64,000 nucleotides of DNA from Streptomyces sp. CC228A (GCF_021390935.1 NZ_JAJPUI010000011.1:1-64000); one strand, 5' to 3'; shown: positions 15,923-24,977, counted from the stretch's first letter. Notes: generated by a model not told the origin, from the letters alone. Made by a program: numbers and translations.

Positions 15923-16885
15923 TCAGTTCGTGGTCAGGTTGGTGATCTTGCCGTGGGCGCGCTCGTTGCCGTACTTCAGGCCGACCTCCCCGTACAGCTG
16001 CACCTTCTCCTTCGCGCCGGTCTTGGCCAGCGGCTCCGCGAAGAAGTGCCCCTTGCCGGGGATCTCCTGGTAGACCGGCATGCACTGCTCCAGCGACACC
16101 ACGGCGACCTCGTCGGTCGGCATGTGCCGGTTCAGCATCAGGTTCAGCCGCCCGAAGTCCGTCTCGATCGTCTGGACCCGGACGCCCGCCATGTTGCGGG
16201 ACTCCTCGCGGTAGTTCTTCTGCGTGATGAAGATGTCGGTGAGCTGCCGCTTCTGGAAGGCGTTGCAGATCAGGGTCGCGGTCTCAGACTCCTGGATGCC
16301 GCCGTTCTCCCACACCGTCTGCAGCAGGTTCAGGACGTACGCCTCGGTCAGGGCGTCCGCGGCGCCTCCGCCGGCGTCGGCGGCGATGACGTTGGTGGTG
16401 ATCGCGGCGAGGATGCCGCGGGTCTGCCGGGCGGTCGTGTTGTCGACCGGCTTCTGGTAGGTGCCCTGGATGAAGGAGTACTCGATGTCCCGGACCATCT
16501 GCTTGAGCATCTGCTCGGTCTGCCAGTCCAGCTCGTTGAGCACCGGGTTGCGCTCGGCGTTGTTGATGCCGGCCTTCGCCTGGGTCGCGGCAAGCTTGGT
16601 GTAGGAGACACCCACGGTCTCCTGGTGGATCTGAACGATGTTGGAGACGTTCGCGCGGACGCGCTCCTCCTCGGTGGGGGCGTCGGCACCCTCCAGGCGG
16701 GTGTTCTGCCCGGCCGCCCGCAGGTCGTAGCTCTGCCACTCGAACTCGATGGCGTCGGTCTGCCCGCCCCCCGTCAGCCCGCCGATCGCCGAGAAGAACG
16801 GGGTGTCCGACGGGGTGAGCTGGTAGAGGATGCCGGTGTAGTTGGGCAGGTTGTACGTCGTGCCCAGCGTGGTGATCCCAGCCAT
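15923..16885 (-). CDS. Major capsid protein (HK97 fold, DUF5309/SU10-type)
   Basis: The protein has 320 residues and starts at ATG 16885 with AAGGAG upstream. The N-terminus (LPNYTGILYQLTPSDTPFFS), a long helix region (GINNAERNPVLNELDWQTEQ) and the C-terminal part with MLNRHMPTDEVAVV match the DUF5309 / SU10-type capsid family. It follows the scaffold gene. No protease cleavage site is evident from sequence alone. Confidence 0.88.
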   Translation of the reverse strand: MAGITTLGTTYNLPNYTGILYQLTPSDTPFFSAIGGLTGGGQTDAIEFEWQSYDLRAAGQNTRLEGADAPTEEERVRANVSNIVQIHQETVGVSYTKLAATQAKAGINNAERNPVLNELDWQTEQMLKQMVRDIEYSFIQGTYQKPVDNTTARQTRGILAAITTNVIAADAGGGAADALTEAYVLNLLQTVWENGGIQESETATLICNAFQKRQLTDIFITQKNYREESRNMAGVRVQTIETDFGRLNLMLNRHMPTDEVAVVSLEQCMPVYQEIPGKGHFFAEPLAKTGAKEKVQLYGEVGLKYGNERAHGKITNLTTN

Positions 16886-16935
16886 GGGAACTCCTTACGG
16901 TCTCGGGGGCTCGGCCGTACGCCTGCCCTCGCTGA

Positions 16936-17598
16936 TCAGGTGGTGGTCTTGCCCGCGTCGGCGAGCTTGCTGTTCTGCAGCCGCAGCACCGTGCGCCAGT
17001 CGCCCTTGGCCTGCGCGGCCGCGATCTGCTCGTCCACGCCGCCAGGCGTGCCGTTCGGCCGCGGGCCCTGGGAGGGGTCCGGGCGGGGTGTGCGAGGCCC
17101 GGTGCCCCGCGCCCAGTGCGGCTTGCGCTCCAGCAGCGCGGCCAGGTCGGCGCGGATCGCATCGGCGTCGATGACGCCGGAGTCGTCCACGTACTTCGCC
17201 GGGTCCAGAGCGCCCACGGCGTCCTCCGGATCGGCGAAGGTACCGGCGGCCAGCGCCTCGACCTTGGCGGCCACGGCCGCGCGGGTGGCCCTGGCGGCGC
17301 GCTCCTCGGCCGCCTGAGCAGCCTCCGTGAGCCGCTGGGCCTCGGTCTTCTCGCGGTCCTCGAACTCCTTCAGGCGCGCGGCATGCTCGGCCCGCTCCTT
17401 CTCCGCCGCCCGGGCGCGGGCCTTCCACTCCGCCAGCGCCTTCTCCCCGGCCGGGCCGAGGGGCTTGTCCTCCGGAAGGTCGCCGCTCGGGCCCGCCGGA
17501 GTGCCAGGCGGCTGCGGCGGGTCGCCGGCAGGGTTCGGCGGCGGGTCTGCCGCCGGCGGGGCCGCGGGGTTCGGGGTCGGTTCGTCGGGTGTGCTCAT
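16936..17598 (-). CDS. Capsid scaffolding protein
   Basis: The protein has 220 residues. An acidic, Pro-rich N-terminus precedes a long highly charged coiled coil (about residues 55-115: KARARAAEKERAEHAARLKE), and the C-terminal end is basic and flexible. This layout, and the position just before the capsid gene, are typical of scaffold proteins that guide procapsid assembly and are then removed. Confidence 0.85.
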   Translation of the reverse strand: MSTPDEPTPNPAAPPAADPPPNPAGDPPQPPGTPAGPSGDLPEDKPLGPAGEKALAEWKARARAAEKERAEHAARLKEFEDREKTEAQRLTEAAQAAEERAARATRAAVAAKVEALAAGTFADPEDAVGALDPAKYVDDSGVIDADAIRADLAALLERKPHWARGTGPRTPRPDPSQGPRPNGTPGGVDEQIAAAQAKGDWRTVLRLQNSKLADAGKTTT

Positions 17599-17646
17599 CA
17601 GGTGCTCCCGTTGCAGGAGGTGGGGACCGCGGGCGTTGCGCCCGGG

Positions 17647-18663
17647 TCAGGTCAGGTAGCCGAAGCGGCGCAGCATGCGGATCGCGTCCTCGCGGTCGTC
17701 GGCCAGTCGGTAGATCTCTTCCGGCATCAGCCGCGGGGCCCGTAGCCGGAACGCGGCTCGGGTGGTCTGCCCGGCGGCCACGGCCCGGGCGCGTTCCAGC
17801 CGGAAGAACTCGCCACGGCGGGTGGTGCCCTCGCGTGTCGCGCTCACGCGGCGCCCGTAGGCGTCGGCGGTGTACATGCCGCGGCGGGCGTTGACCACGC
17901 TGGAGATGTCCGCGCCGTCCCGGATAGCCTGCGCCCCGGCACGGGTGAAGATCCGGTCCTGCTCGGCCCGCGACAGGCCGCTGAAATAGGCACGCGCGTC
18001 GGTGACCAGGCCCGGAGCGGCCGGTACGCGCAGCCGCCCGCCGCGGCCCCGCGCCACCAGGGTCGCCGGAACGTGGATGCAGTCGCACCGCGGGTGACGG
18101 GCGAAACCGGCGTTCCACCCGAACTCCTTGCCCGACAGAATGGCGCAGCGCGCACAGCACGGCGCCGCAGCGACCCGGATGTAGCCGCGGATCGTCCGGT
18201 TCCCCGCCATCGAGGCGCCGACCGCCGTACGCCCCGCATCCGCGACCTGCGTGGCCGTGATCCGCAGCGCCCCGGCGAGGGCGCCCCGCTGGGCGTCGCG
18301 CACCGACTGCCCCGCGGCGATCCGCAGTTTCCAGTCGATGACCGGCTGGTACAGCAGCGACGACAGCGGCCGCCCGTCGGACGCCTGCCCCGCGAACGCC
18401 GCCGCGCTCACCACGCCCGACGGGCGGCTCTCGGCGCCCTCCGCCTCCAGGACCGCCGCCACATACGGATCGGCCATGCTCGCCGCCTCGAACTGCCCCG
18501 CGGCGACCGTGCCCACCAACACGGGCGCCACCGCAGTCCACGAACCGGTGATGTCCGCCGGGTCGATCCGCCTCCACAGTCGCTGCACAGCCCCCACCGC
18601 GCGCCGCACAAGGCGCTGCTGCCGCCGGTAGTGCCCCACGGCGAGGGCATCCAGGTCCGGCAC
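17647..18663 (-). CDS. MuF-like minor head protein
   Basis: The protein has 338 residues. It follows the portal gene with a 3-bp gap. The central region contains a Cys/His cluster (CCARCAILSGKEFGWNAGF, then HPRCDCIHVP) like that of VG15/MuF-type minor head proteins, and the C-terminal 100 residues are basic helices (FRLERARAVAAGQ). These proteins are carried inside the capsid or at the portal and may have protease or effector roles. Alternative: capsid maturation protease, but no catalytic triad is evident. Confidence 0.75.
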   Translation of the reverse strand: MPDLDALAVGHYRRQQRLVRRAVGAVQRLWRRIDPADITGSWTAVAPVLVGTVAAGQFEAASMADPYVAAVLEAEGAESRPSGVVSAAAFAGQASDGRPLSSLLYQPVIDWKLRIAAGQSVRDAQRGALAGALRITATQVADAGRTAVGASMAGNRTIRGYIRVAAAPCCARCAILSGKEFGWNAGFARHPRCDCIHVPATLVARGRGGRLRVPAAPGLVTDARAYFSGLSRAEQDRIFTRAGAQAIRDGADISSVVNARRGMYTADAYGRRVSATREGTTRRGEFFRLERARAVAAGQTTRAAFRLRAPRLMPEEIYRLADDREDAIRMLRRFGYLT

Positions 18664-18666
18664 GCC

Positions 18667-20055
18667 TCAGCCCTCCGGCGTCGGCTTGGGCCCGAACTCG
18701 GCAGCCAGGTCCCCCACCGAGCCCAGCCTCGTGAGGGCGTCGGCGTCCATCTGCCGCATCCGCTTGAGCTGCCCGGCCGTGTAGCCCAGGTCCTCGCGGG
18801 CCTGTTCCACGGGGATGATCCCGGCCTGCACCAGCTTCACCGAGGCGTCCGCCTTCTGCGCCACGGTCGGCGTGGCAGGGTCGCGCCACAGCGTTTCCAG
18901 CTGGGTCAGCTGCGGGTCCCACTCGCCGGTCTTGATGCGCATCACCAGGCGGTTCATCCGCTCATACCCGCCCGACAGCGGCACCTGCTTGCGCTCGCAC
19001 CGCTTGATCAGCCGGGCCTCGCGTGACCGGATCGCGTCGGCCGAAGCGGCATCGTCCGCGACCAGGCCGAAGTAGTTCGGGGGCAGCGCGGCCAGGGCCG
19101 AGGCGACCCGCGCCAGCAGCTCGATCGTGTCGTGGAAGTTCTTCAGCTGGGCCTCGGGGAACTGGATGACGTCGGCGCCGTCCTCCTTGCGGCCCTTCGC
19201 CGTGGCCCAGATCCGGCCGGCCAGCCGGGACCAGACCGACACCGGCTGTCCCGTCTCGTCGGTGAAGTCCTCCTGGTCGAAGCCGAACGCGACCCTGCGG
19301 GGCATCGCGTGGTACTCGGCGGACACCATCATGTCCGTGGCGATCTTGCACGCCGCGTCCGAGATCGGCAGCACGTCCGCCAGCTCCGACACCCCGCCCG
19401 GCCACAGCAGCCGGCCCCGGTTCGGCAGCACCGCGACCGGAGCCTCGCCCAGCTCGTGGTCATCGCGGTCCACGACCCGCCATGTCCCGGGCGCCGCAGC
19501 CTCGTAGTGCACCGTCGCGTTCGGCCGGTACAGCGTCGCCTGCCGGTGCAGCACCGCCCCCGTGAACGGGTCCACGTCGTTCCAGCGCTTCAGCGCCGCC
19601 CGGACCTCCCGGGTAGCCGGGTCGAAGTCTGCGTACATCTGCAGCGGGGACTCGGCGGTGACCAGCGGCGTGTCCGCGTCCCGCGGGTTGCTGCCCACGG
19701 TCAGGAACGCTCGCCGCATCACCAGGGCGTCCACGTGCGCCATCTGCGACTGCTCGTCCATGCCGTTGGCCTGCCAGATCCGCCACAGCTCAGCGTCCGC
19801 CTCGTCGGCGCCCGGGTAGCGGAACCCCTCAACGTCAAGGCGCTCCTCCACCGCATCAACCACCAGCCGCGGCCAGTTGACGACGACCTGGCGGATCTGT
19901 TCGCCGATCTCGGCCAGCAGCTCCGGGTGCATGTACGCCAGCGGCTGCCCGCCTTCGTAGGACGCATTCAGGGCCTGGAGCTGCGCGAGCTCGCCGTCGT
20001 GGCAGCGGGCCAGGTAGGCCGCCCACTCGTCGTCGGTGAGATCCACCACCGTCAC
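18667..20055 (-). CDS. Portal protein (SPP1 gp6-like)
   Basis: The protein has 462 residues. The N-terminal region (LPNRGRLLWPGGVSELADVL is mid-protein) and the long helical C-terminus with MRIKTGEWDPQLTQLETLWR fit SPP1 gp6-like portals, which form the 12-subunit DNA gate and anchor the terminase. The gene is directly downstream of the large terminase, the usual order. Its stop is 4 bp from the MuF-like gene start. Confidence 0.88.
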   Translation of the reverse strand: MTVVDLTDDEWAAYLARCHDGELAQLQALNASYEGGQPLAYMHPELLAEIGEQIRQVVVNWPRLVVDAVEERLDVEGFRYPGADEADAELWRIWQANGMDEQSQMAHVDALVMRRAFLTVGSNPRDADTPLVTAESPLQMYADFDPATREVRAALKRWNDVDPFTGAVLHRQATLYRPNATVHYEAAAPGTWRVVDRDDHELGEAPVAVLPNRGRLLWPGGVSELADVLPISDAACKIATDMMVSAEYHAMPRRVAFGFDQEDFTDETGQPVSVWSRLAGRIWATAKGRKEDGADVIQFPEAQLKNFHDTIELLARVASALAALPPNYFGLVADDAASADAIRSREARLIKRCERKQVPLSGGYERMNRLVMRIKTGEWDPQLTQLETLWRDPATPTVAQKADASVKLVQAGIIPVEQAREDLGYTAGQLKRMRQMDADALTRLGSVGDLAAEFGPKPTPEG

Positions 20056-20056
20056 C

Positions 20057-21691
20057 TCACCTCATCACGATCATCCGGCTCGACTTCTTCGGCTTGTTCA
20101 GCCCTGCGGCCACGGCGTCGCCCGCGGCCTCATGCGTGATCACGGATGTCACCGCGCCATCGATCTTCAGCGCTGGGCCCGCCTTGCGGAGCACGTACCG
20201 GCCGCCCGGCCGCGCCGCCGCCCGCGCGTTGCGCACGTGCAGGGAGGTCTGCTCGCATCCGTCGTGCCGGAACGGGCTGTCAGCCTTCGCCACGTCCGTC
20301 AGCAGCCGCTCGCACGCGGCGTGCATCTGCACCACCCGGTTCGTGTACCAGCGCACCACCCGCTTCTCTCCGTACCGTGCGGCCCAGGCGTCCATCTCGC
20401 TCTCCCAGTACGGCGGATCACCGTAGAAGCGCACCACGTCGTAGCGGGACATCAGCTCGTCCACCGCCGCGTCCACCTCCAGGCGCGGCGTCTGCCCGTT
20501 CCAGTCGGCCGGGTCCCACATCGTCGGGAGCGACCGCGGCCCGTACACCGGAGTCCACTGGTACCCGTCGAGCGTCTCCGCCCGGATGACGGTCCAGTCG
20601 TCCATGTCCGACCCGTCGAAGCCCAGGACGATCCGGGCCCCGTCCGGCACCTTCCGGGGCTCCGCGCGGGCGTCCCACCGGTCCTGCATCATCCACGTGC
20701 CCGACCCGGCGACGATGCGGTTGCCGAAGAACCGCTCGGCCTCCGCCGGCTCCTTCTCCAGCAGCTCCGCGGCCTCGCCCTCGATGGCGTCCAAGTCGAT
20801 GTGCGTCGACCCTGCGTACACGTGCCGGTGGATCTTCCTCCGCTCCGCCTTGTTCGCGTAGGACAGGCCACCCGGCGGCAGCCGGTGGAACCGGTACACG
20901 TCCCGCACCTTCGACTCCGCGGTCCGCTGGGCCACCGAGTCCTCAGTCGGGTCCCAGCCGTTCGTCGTCTCCAGCGACCGGCCCGACATGCCGGCCAGGC
21001 CCCGGCGCTGCGTCGTGGCGACCTTGGTCATCTTGTTCGTCTCGGTCCAGATGCCGGTCTCGTCCTGCACGGCGAACGTGATCGGGTTGCCGAGGCGCGA
21101 CTGGGCGCTGCTGGTGACGACGTCGATCCGGCCGTCGTTCGGCAGCCGAATGAACTGCTCGCCGACCCGCATGAGCTCGCCGAGCGGCCCGTTGCGGATC
21201 ATCGCCTGAAGCGGCCGGTACACGTTGTCGGTCTGGTCCTCGGACGTGGCCGTGATCTGGATCAGCGGCAGCGTCCACGGCCGGCCCATCGGCTCACCGG
21301 GCTCGTACTCGTAGCCCCAGCCGCAGCCGCAGCCGTACTGGCGGCAGTCGTAGACCTCGCCGCCCTCAGCCCAGCCAGCGAACAGCACGGGCCCAACTGC
21401 CTCCGCGGCCACCAGCGTCGCCGTCCACGGCCCCTTCCCAGACTTCTGCGGGGCCACCACCTGCGAGCGCCGATAGTGGAACGCCGTCGACAGCTGACCC
21501 ACCTCAGCTGTGGGCCGGACCCGGTAGTGGTGGACGGTGCAGCGCAGCTGCCAGTCGTACATCTCAAACGGCTGCGGGCCCACGCCCAGACCGCCGACGG
21601 ACTCGATCCGGCAGTGCTGCGTGATCCAGTCCGGCACCACGAACAGCGCGGGGAAGTCGACCGGCCAAGACCCGTCGTCAGCCCTTGCCAC
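20057..21691 (-). CDS. Terminase large subunit
   Basis: The protein has 544 residues. It starts at GTG 21691. The ATPase motor has a Walker A variant VAPQKSGKGPWTATLVAAEA (near residue 80) and a Walker B-like VQDETGIW. A cysteine-rich insert (YDCRQYGCGCGWGYEYEPG) is common in actinophage terminases. The C-terminal nuclease carries acidic residues in LGFDGSDMDDWTVI and FYGDPPYWESEMD. The enzyme cuts and pumps DNA into the prohead. An HNH gene close by suggests cos-type packaging. Confidence 0.93.
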   Translation of the reverse strand: MARADDGSWPVDFPALFVVPDWITQHCRIESVGGLGVGPQPFEMYDWQLRCTVHHYRVRPTAEVGQLSTAFHYRRSQVVAPQKSGKGPWTATLVAAEAVGPVLFAGWAEGGEVYDCRQYGCGCGWGYEYEPGEPMGRPWTLPLIQITATSEDQTDNVYRPLQAMIRNGPLGELMRVGEQFIRLPNDGRIDVVTSSAQSRLGNPITFAVQDETGIWTETNKMTKVATTQRRGLAGMSGRSLETTNGWDPTEDSVAQRTAESKVRDVYRFHRLPPGGLSYANKAERRKIHRHVYAGSTHIDLDAIEGEAAELLEKEPAEAERFFGNRIVAGSGTWMMQDRWDARAEPRKVPDGARIVLGFDGSDMDDWTVIRAETLDGYQWTPVYGPRSLPTMWDPADWNGQTPRLEVDAAVDELMSRYDVVRFYGDPPYWESEMDAWAARYGEKRVVRWYTNRVVQMHAACERLLTDVAKADSPFRHDGCEQTSLHVRNARAAARPGGRYVLRKAGPALKIDGAVTSVITHEAAGDAVAAGLNKPKKSSRMIVMR

Positions 21692-21866
21692 GGCGCTTCA
21701 GCCTGGCCATGTCGATGTCGCCCGTGAACAGCACCACCTCAATGCCCAGGCGCTCGTGCAGGTACTCGCTGAGAAACCGCGCCGATTCCTGGTCGACCTC
21801 GCCGATGTTGCCGAAGACCAGCAGGTCCCCTGGCTTCGCCAGCACGACGTGCCTTGTCTCGGTCAC
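21678..21866 (-). CDS. Small conserved protein overlapping the terminase gene
   Basis: The protein has 62 residues; the last 14 bp overlap the large terminase start, so translation may be coupled. It has an alternating beta-alpha pattern (VVLAKPGDLLVFGNIGEV) and a basic C-terminal end (ARLKRRGKG). Similar small proteins occur here in many actinophages; the function is unknown. Confidence 0.72.
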   Translation of the reverse strand: MTETRHVVLAKPGDLLVFGNIGEVDQESARFLSEYLHERLGIEVVLFTGDIDMARLKRRGKG

Positions 21867-22327
21867 CGCGCCTCCCCCGGGACGACCTTGAACCGAGCCC
21901 GTGCCGACACCCGGCCAGCCGGTTGCCCCGTGGCAGGGGCTGGCGCCTCGTCAGCACCAGCATCGATCCGCCAGCGAGCCGCCCGCATCCCCGGGGTTGT
22001 CAGCCCCAGCGAGTCGGCCATCTGCCGCACCAGCGTGTTGAGCGTCACCGCGGCCTCCGGCTCCTCCGCCTCAGCCAGGCGCCGCACGTACAGAGCGACC
22101 TCGATGTCCTGCCCGTACCGCTCCCACATGACCGCCTGCGGCATACGCCACAGCCGAGCCCACAGCTCCGCCTCCCGGTCCGTCTGCCCGGTCAGCGGCC
22201 AGTCCGGCGCGGGCCCGGGACGGCCCTCCGCCGGCAGGATCTTCCACTCCCCGGCATCCCGCTCGCGCCGCAGCGCGCCCGGGTCGGGCGCCGGTCCGGA
22301 ACGAGCTCGGGCACCACCCTTCGCCAT
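21863..22327 (-). CDS. Terminase small subunit
   Basis: The protein has 154 residues. Start placed at ATG 22327, 9 nt after GGAGG; upstream in-frame ATGs at 22333 and 22336 are less well spaced. A basic Ala/Gly-rich N-terminus is followed by a helical region (DREAELWARLWRMPQAVMWE) and a short HTH-like stretch around TLNTLVRQMADSLGLT. It precedes the large subunit in the usual order and should recognise the packaging site. Confidence 0.72.
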   Translation of the reverse strand: MAKGGARARSGPAPDPGALRRERDAGEWKILPAEGRPGPAPDWPLTGQTDREAELWARLWRMPQAVMWERYGQDIEVALYVRRLAEAEEPEAAVTLNTLVRQMADSLGLTTPGMRAARWRIDAGADEAPAPATGQPAGRVSARARFKVVPGEAR

Positions 22328-22790
22328 CGTCATCATCCTCCAGCCGCGTTGCACGGCATCGAGTCGGCCATCACGTTGCGTGACGGCCTGGGGGTCTCTG
22401 AACCTGGCCGACCAGGCGCGGCCCTCCCCGGCGGTCCCCTGGGCATGATCATTGGGGGTCTCCCCCCACCCGATCATGAACTCAGAGCGACGACCGGCTG
22501 TGATCAACCACGTTCGGTGCTCTCCTGGGCTGCTGCTGCCGCCCGAATGGGGCGCGTGCGAGCCGCGGTTGGCGCGCTGGGGCTGCTGTGGTGGTGCGGT
22601 GCGGCAGCTCAACGTGGGCGGCTTCGCGCCGCGCCCTGCCGGACGGCCCGCTGAAGCCCTGTCCAAGACCCGGGGGTGTGCGGTGGTAGCTCGGGTGCCG
22701 CATGGCCGAGGGCGGGCGGGGTGCGGCCTGCTCTGCGTGCGGCTGTGCGCGGGCCCGGGTGGGGGCCGGGGGTGGGGGAGGGCGGTGGGG
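22328..22790. other. Gap of 463 bp with a composite hairpin, no convincing gene
   Basis: No reading frame in this gap has a plausible start and codon bias. It holds an inverted repeat at 22445-22477: ATGATC/GATCAT outer arms and GGGGG/CCCCC inner arms. This is about 120 bp upstream of the small terminase, and could be a terminator or part of the packaging (cos) region, which often lies near terS and HNH genes. That role is inferred from position. Confidence 0.4.
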
Positions 22791-23150
22791 CTAGGTGGCC
22801 CATCCTCCGGGCTGGTTGCGTGCGGTCTCGCGGTTGTGGCACGGGGCGCATAGGCCGCGGCCGTGGCGCGGGTCGTTGGGGTCTGCGCCCTGCTCGGCCA
22901 ACTCTCGCCGGGAGAGGGGATGGTGGTCTGCGTGCACGGACGGGGCCTGGTGGCACAGGACGCAGATCGGGTCGCGGGCGAGGACGCCGGCGCGGAACCG
23001 CTGCTCGTGCTGCCGGCCGTAGCCGCGTTGCCGTGCGGTTCCGCGCCGCCGTTCGGCTTCGCGCCGGTGGTCGGGGCATCGGCCGCCCTGGTTGGTGTAC
23101 TCGGGGCAGCCGGGGACCGTGCAGATGGTGTAGCGGGTGCGGGAGCTCAT
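22791..23150 (-). CDS. HNH endonuclease
   Basis: The protein has 119 residues. The HNH core is CVLCHQAPSVHADHHPLSRR followed by CAPCHNRETARNQPGG; two CxxC pairs bind the structural metal and the HADHH segment supplies catalytic histidine. A further CxPGC and CPDH occur near the N-terminus. HNH proteins encoded beside the terminase act with it in cos cleavage in several cos phages. It is the first gene of the late block on this side, transcribed leftward. Confidence 0.88.
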   Translation of the reverse strand: MSSRTRYTICTVPGCPEYTNQGGRCPDHRREAERRRGTARQRGYGRQHEQRFRAGVLARDPICVLCHQAPSVHADHHPLSRRELAEQGADPNDPRHGRGLCAPCHNRETARNQPGGWAT

Positions 23151-23166
23151 GGGGCCTCCCGGGTGT

Positions 23167-23412
23167 CTAGTTGGTGGTGCCGCCGCTGATGCCGAGGCCG
23201 TCGGCGATGGTGCTGATGACGAGGAGGTCGTAGTTGTCGGCTGTGAGCCCTTCGCATTCCTTCGGCTTGCTGGTGTCGCCTTCGGGGCGGGCCTTGAGAG
23301 CGGGGGCGCAGAGGGCTGCGATCTCCTCTTGGGTCTTCGGCTGCTCGCTGCTGCTGCATCCGGTGAGTGCGGCGAGCAGCAGCACGGTGGCGGTGGTGGT
23401 GCGGGTGCGCAT
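23167..23412 (-). CDS. Small phage-encoded lipoprotein
   Basis: The protein has 81 residues. It starts at ATG 23412 with a basic start and a hydrophobic stretch (TATVLLLAALTGC), a lipobox with Cys near residue 19, so the mature form would be ~62 residues on the outer face of the membrane. The remainder contains a conserved-looking Cys pair (LCAPALKARP ... KECEGL). Phage lipoproteins often block entry of related phages. The gene lies next to the HNH gene. Function is not demonstrated. Confidence 0.75.
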   Translation of the reverse strand: MRTRTTTATVLLLAALTGCSSSEQPKTQEEIAALCAPALKARPEGDTSKPKECEGLTADNYDLLVISTIADGLGISGGTTN

Positions 23413-23591
23413 GGTGTCCCCCTGGGGTGGTGTGGCTGTGGGGGTCATGCTGCCGTCAGTGGTGGGGGTGTGTCTGGGGAATGGCGAAGGCCCCGACCGG
23501 GTGGGTGGTCGGGGCCCTGCGGGAAGCCTGTGCGCCTGCCGCTTTTGGGCATGGCTGTACGGGGAAATCGTGGCGCATGGATCGCTGCAGG

Positions 23592-23831
23592 TCAAGCGGC
23601 CTTGACGGCGCGCTGTCCTGGGCGGGATGGCTTGGCCGCGCGGAGAGCGGCTTCGATGTCTTCGATGCGGTAGACGGGGCGCTTGGGGGTGCCGCCGCAG
23701 CGGGTGAGGATGCCGCGCCGTACCCAGTCGCGGATGGTGGCCGGCTGGACCCCTGCGGCCAGGGCTGCCAGGGAGGTGGTAAGGGTGCCGCGGGGCGGGC
23801 TCAGGTACTCCATGTAGCCAGTGTGAATCAC
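23592..23831 (-). CDS. Small HTH DNA-binding protein (AlpA/excisionase-like)
   Basis: Up to 79 residues from GTG 23831; an ATG at 23813 is an alternative. A helix-turn-helix is seen at SLAALAAGVQPATIRDWVRR, followed by YRIEDIEAALRAAK, typical of the MerR/HTH_17 group used by excisionases and small regulators. A Shine-Dalgarno is not obvious. It lies between late and transfer-like modules; it could regulate either or be the directionality factor. Confidence 0.72.
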   Translation of the reverse strand: MIHTGYMEYLSPPRGTLTTSLAALAAGVQPATIRDWVRRGILTRCGGTPKRPVYRIEDIEAALRAAKPSRPGQRAVKAA

Positions 23832-23881
23832 GTGTCAGCGGTGGTGCCTGTGCAGGTACGGAGGTTGTTCTACGCGGTTGG

Positions 23882-24502
23882 CTACGGGCGGTCTACAGGC
23901 TGCTCTGGGGTGGCTTGACCTGCATCTACACCCTCAGAAGGGGGGTCTACGAGGGTGGGGGAGAGGAGGTTGTCGATGTCGGCGGCCTTGATGCCGCTGC
24001 GGCCGGTGACATCGCCGATGCGCAGGCTCTTGTGGATGGGGACGTTGCAGTGGTTGAGCAGGGCGCGCAGGCGTGCGTCGTCGAGGTGGGCAGCGGCGGG
24101 GCGGGCCTGGAAGGCGTCGTAGAGCTCGCGGAGGTGGATGCCCGGGCGGTCGCCGATGAGGTGCCGGACGCCGGTGAGGAAGCGGCGGCGTAGCTCCTCC
24201 TCGCTGAGCGGTCGGGGGCGGCCGGCGCGCCAGGCGGCGAAGGCGTAGGCGCCGGCGGCGGCGAGAGCGAGGCGGGGTTCTTGGTTGGCGGCGCGGGCGG
24301 CGAGGAGGGCGCCGAGGGCGAGTCCGGCGGCGCGGCCGGCGCGGTTCTCGGCGAGGACCCAGCCGCGGAGCCGTGCGTAGAGCTTGAGGTGGCCGACGGC
24401 GACGCGGCGGGGGTGGATGCGGTGGGTGGCCCGGCGGGGCCTCCCGCGCCCGAAGTGGGGCACGGGAGGCAGTTCGACGGTGTCGGCGTCGGGGTCGGTC
24501 AT
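23882..24502 (-). CDS. Transfer-module protein with membrane segment
   Basis: The protein has 206 residues, starting at ATG 24502 and overlapping the next gene upstream by one codon. A basic N-terminal region (GRGRPRRATHRIHPRRVAVG) leads to a hydrophobic stretch about residues 60-105 (AGLALGALLAARAANQEPRL) and a helical C-terminal region. No ATPase motif is present. It is in a run of plasmid/ICE-like genes, but I do not recognise its exact family. Confidence 0.65.
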   Translation of the reverse strand: MTDPDADTVELPPVPHFGRGRPRRATHRIHPRRVAVGHLKLYARLRGWVLAENRAGRAAGLALGALLAARAANQEPRLALAAAGAYAFAAWRAGRPRPLSEEELRRRFLTGVRHLIGDRPGIHLRELYDAFQARPAAAHLDDARLRALLNHCNVPIHKSLRIGDVTGRSGIKAADIDNLLSPTLVDPPSEGVDAGQATPEQPVDRP

Positions 24503-24801
24503 CAGGCGTTGCCGATGAAGGTGGCCAGCATCTGGCCGATGCTGCCGAAGAGGATGCCGAGCATGGTGCCGACCTGGGTGCCGGAGAGGGACAGGCCGAG
24601 GGCGAGGCAGACGAAGCCGGGCAGCAGGTGCAGCTTCTTGGTGTCCTTGCCGTGCTTGTGCATGTTCCAGGCCCACAGGCCGAGCACGATGATCAGGAGG
24701 ACGGAGACGGGGACGGATCCGGTGGGGGCGGCGACGGCTGGCGGGGCGGCCATGGTGTGGGTGGCGGCGGTGTCGATGGCGGCGAGCAGGTTGGTGTTCA
24801 C
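24502..24801 (-). CDS. Small membrane protein, SpdB-like context
   Basis: The protein has 99 residues from GTG 24801. Hydrophobic spans occur at about residues 28-45 and 60-95, separated by a basic loop (WNMHKHGKDTKKLH). The Gly-rich C-terminal span (GTQVGTMLGILFGSIGQMLA) resembles small spread/transfer proteins of actinobacterial plasmids. It overlaps the previous gene by 3 bp. Confidence 0.65.
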   Translation of the reverse strand: MNTNLLAAIDTAATHTMAAPPAVAAPTGSVPVSVLLIIVLGLWAWNMHKHGKDTKKLHLLPGFVCLALGLSLSGTQVGTMLGILFGSIGQMLATFIGNA

Positions 24802-24812
24802 GGGTGGGTTCC

Positions 24813-24977
24813 TCAGGAAGACAGGGCGGTGGCCGCGGCGATGAGCAGGAGGGCGCCGAGGGCGGCGCGGGTGAGGGTGCGGCGCGCGGGGCTGCCGGCG
24901 GGCAGGAGACGGGCGGCGAGAAGCGCCGGGGGGATGGCGAGGAGGCCCCAGTAGCCGAGGGCGTGGAAGGTGATCAC
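24813..24977 (-). CDS. Tiny membrane protein
   Basis: The protein has 54 residues from GTG 24977, overlapping the upstream stop by 4 bp. Two hydrophobic segments (ALGYWGLLAIPPALLAARLL and ALGALLLIAAATALSS) flank a basic loop (PARRTLTR). The gene is supported by coupling to its neighbours and by GC3-rich codons. Function unknown; probably part of the transfer-like membrane complex. Confidence 0.62.
   Translation of the reverse strand: MITFHALGYWGLLAIPPALLAARLLPAGSPARRTLTRAALGALLLIAAATALSS

Noticed and set aside
22482..22703. Small minus-strand ORF upstream of terS
   Set aside because: No RBS, composition unlike coding phage genes, and no recognised similarity.
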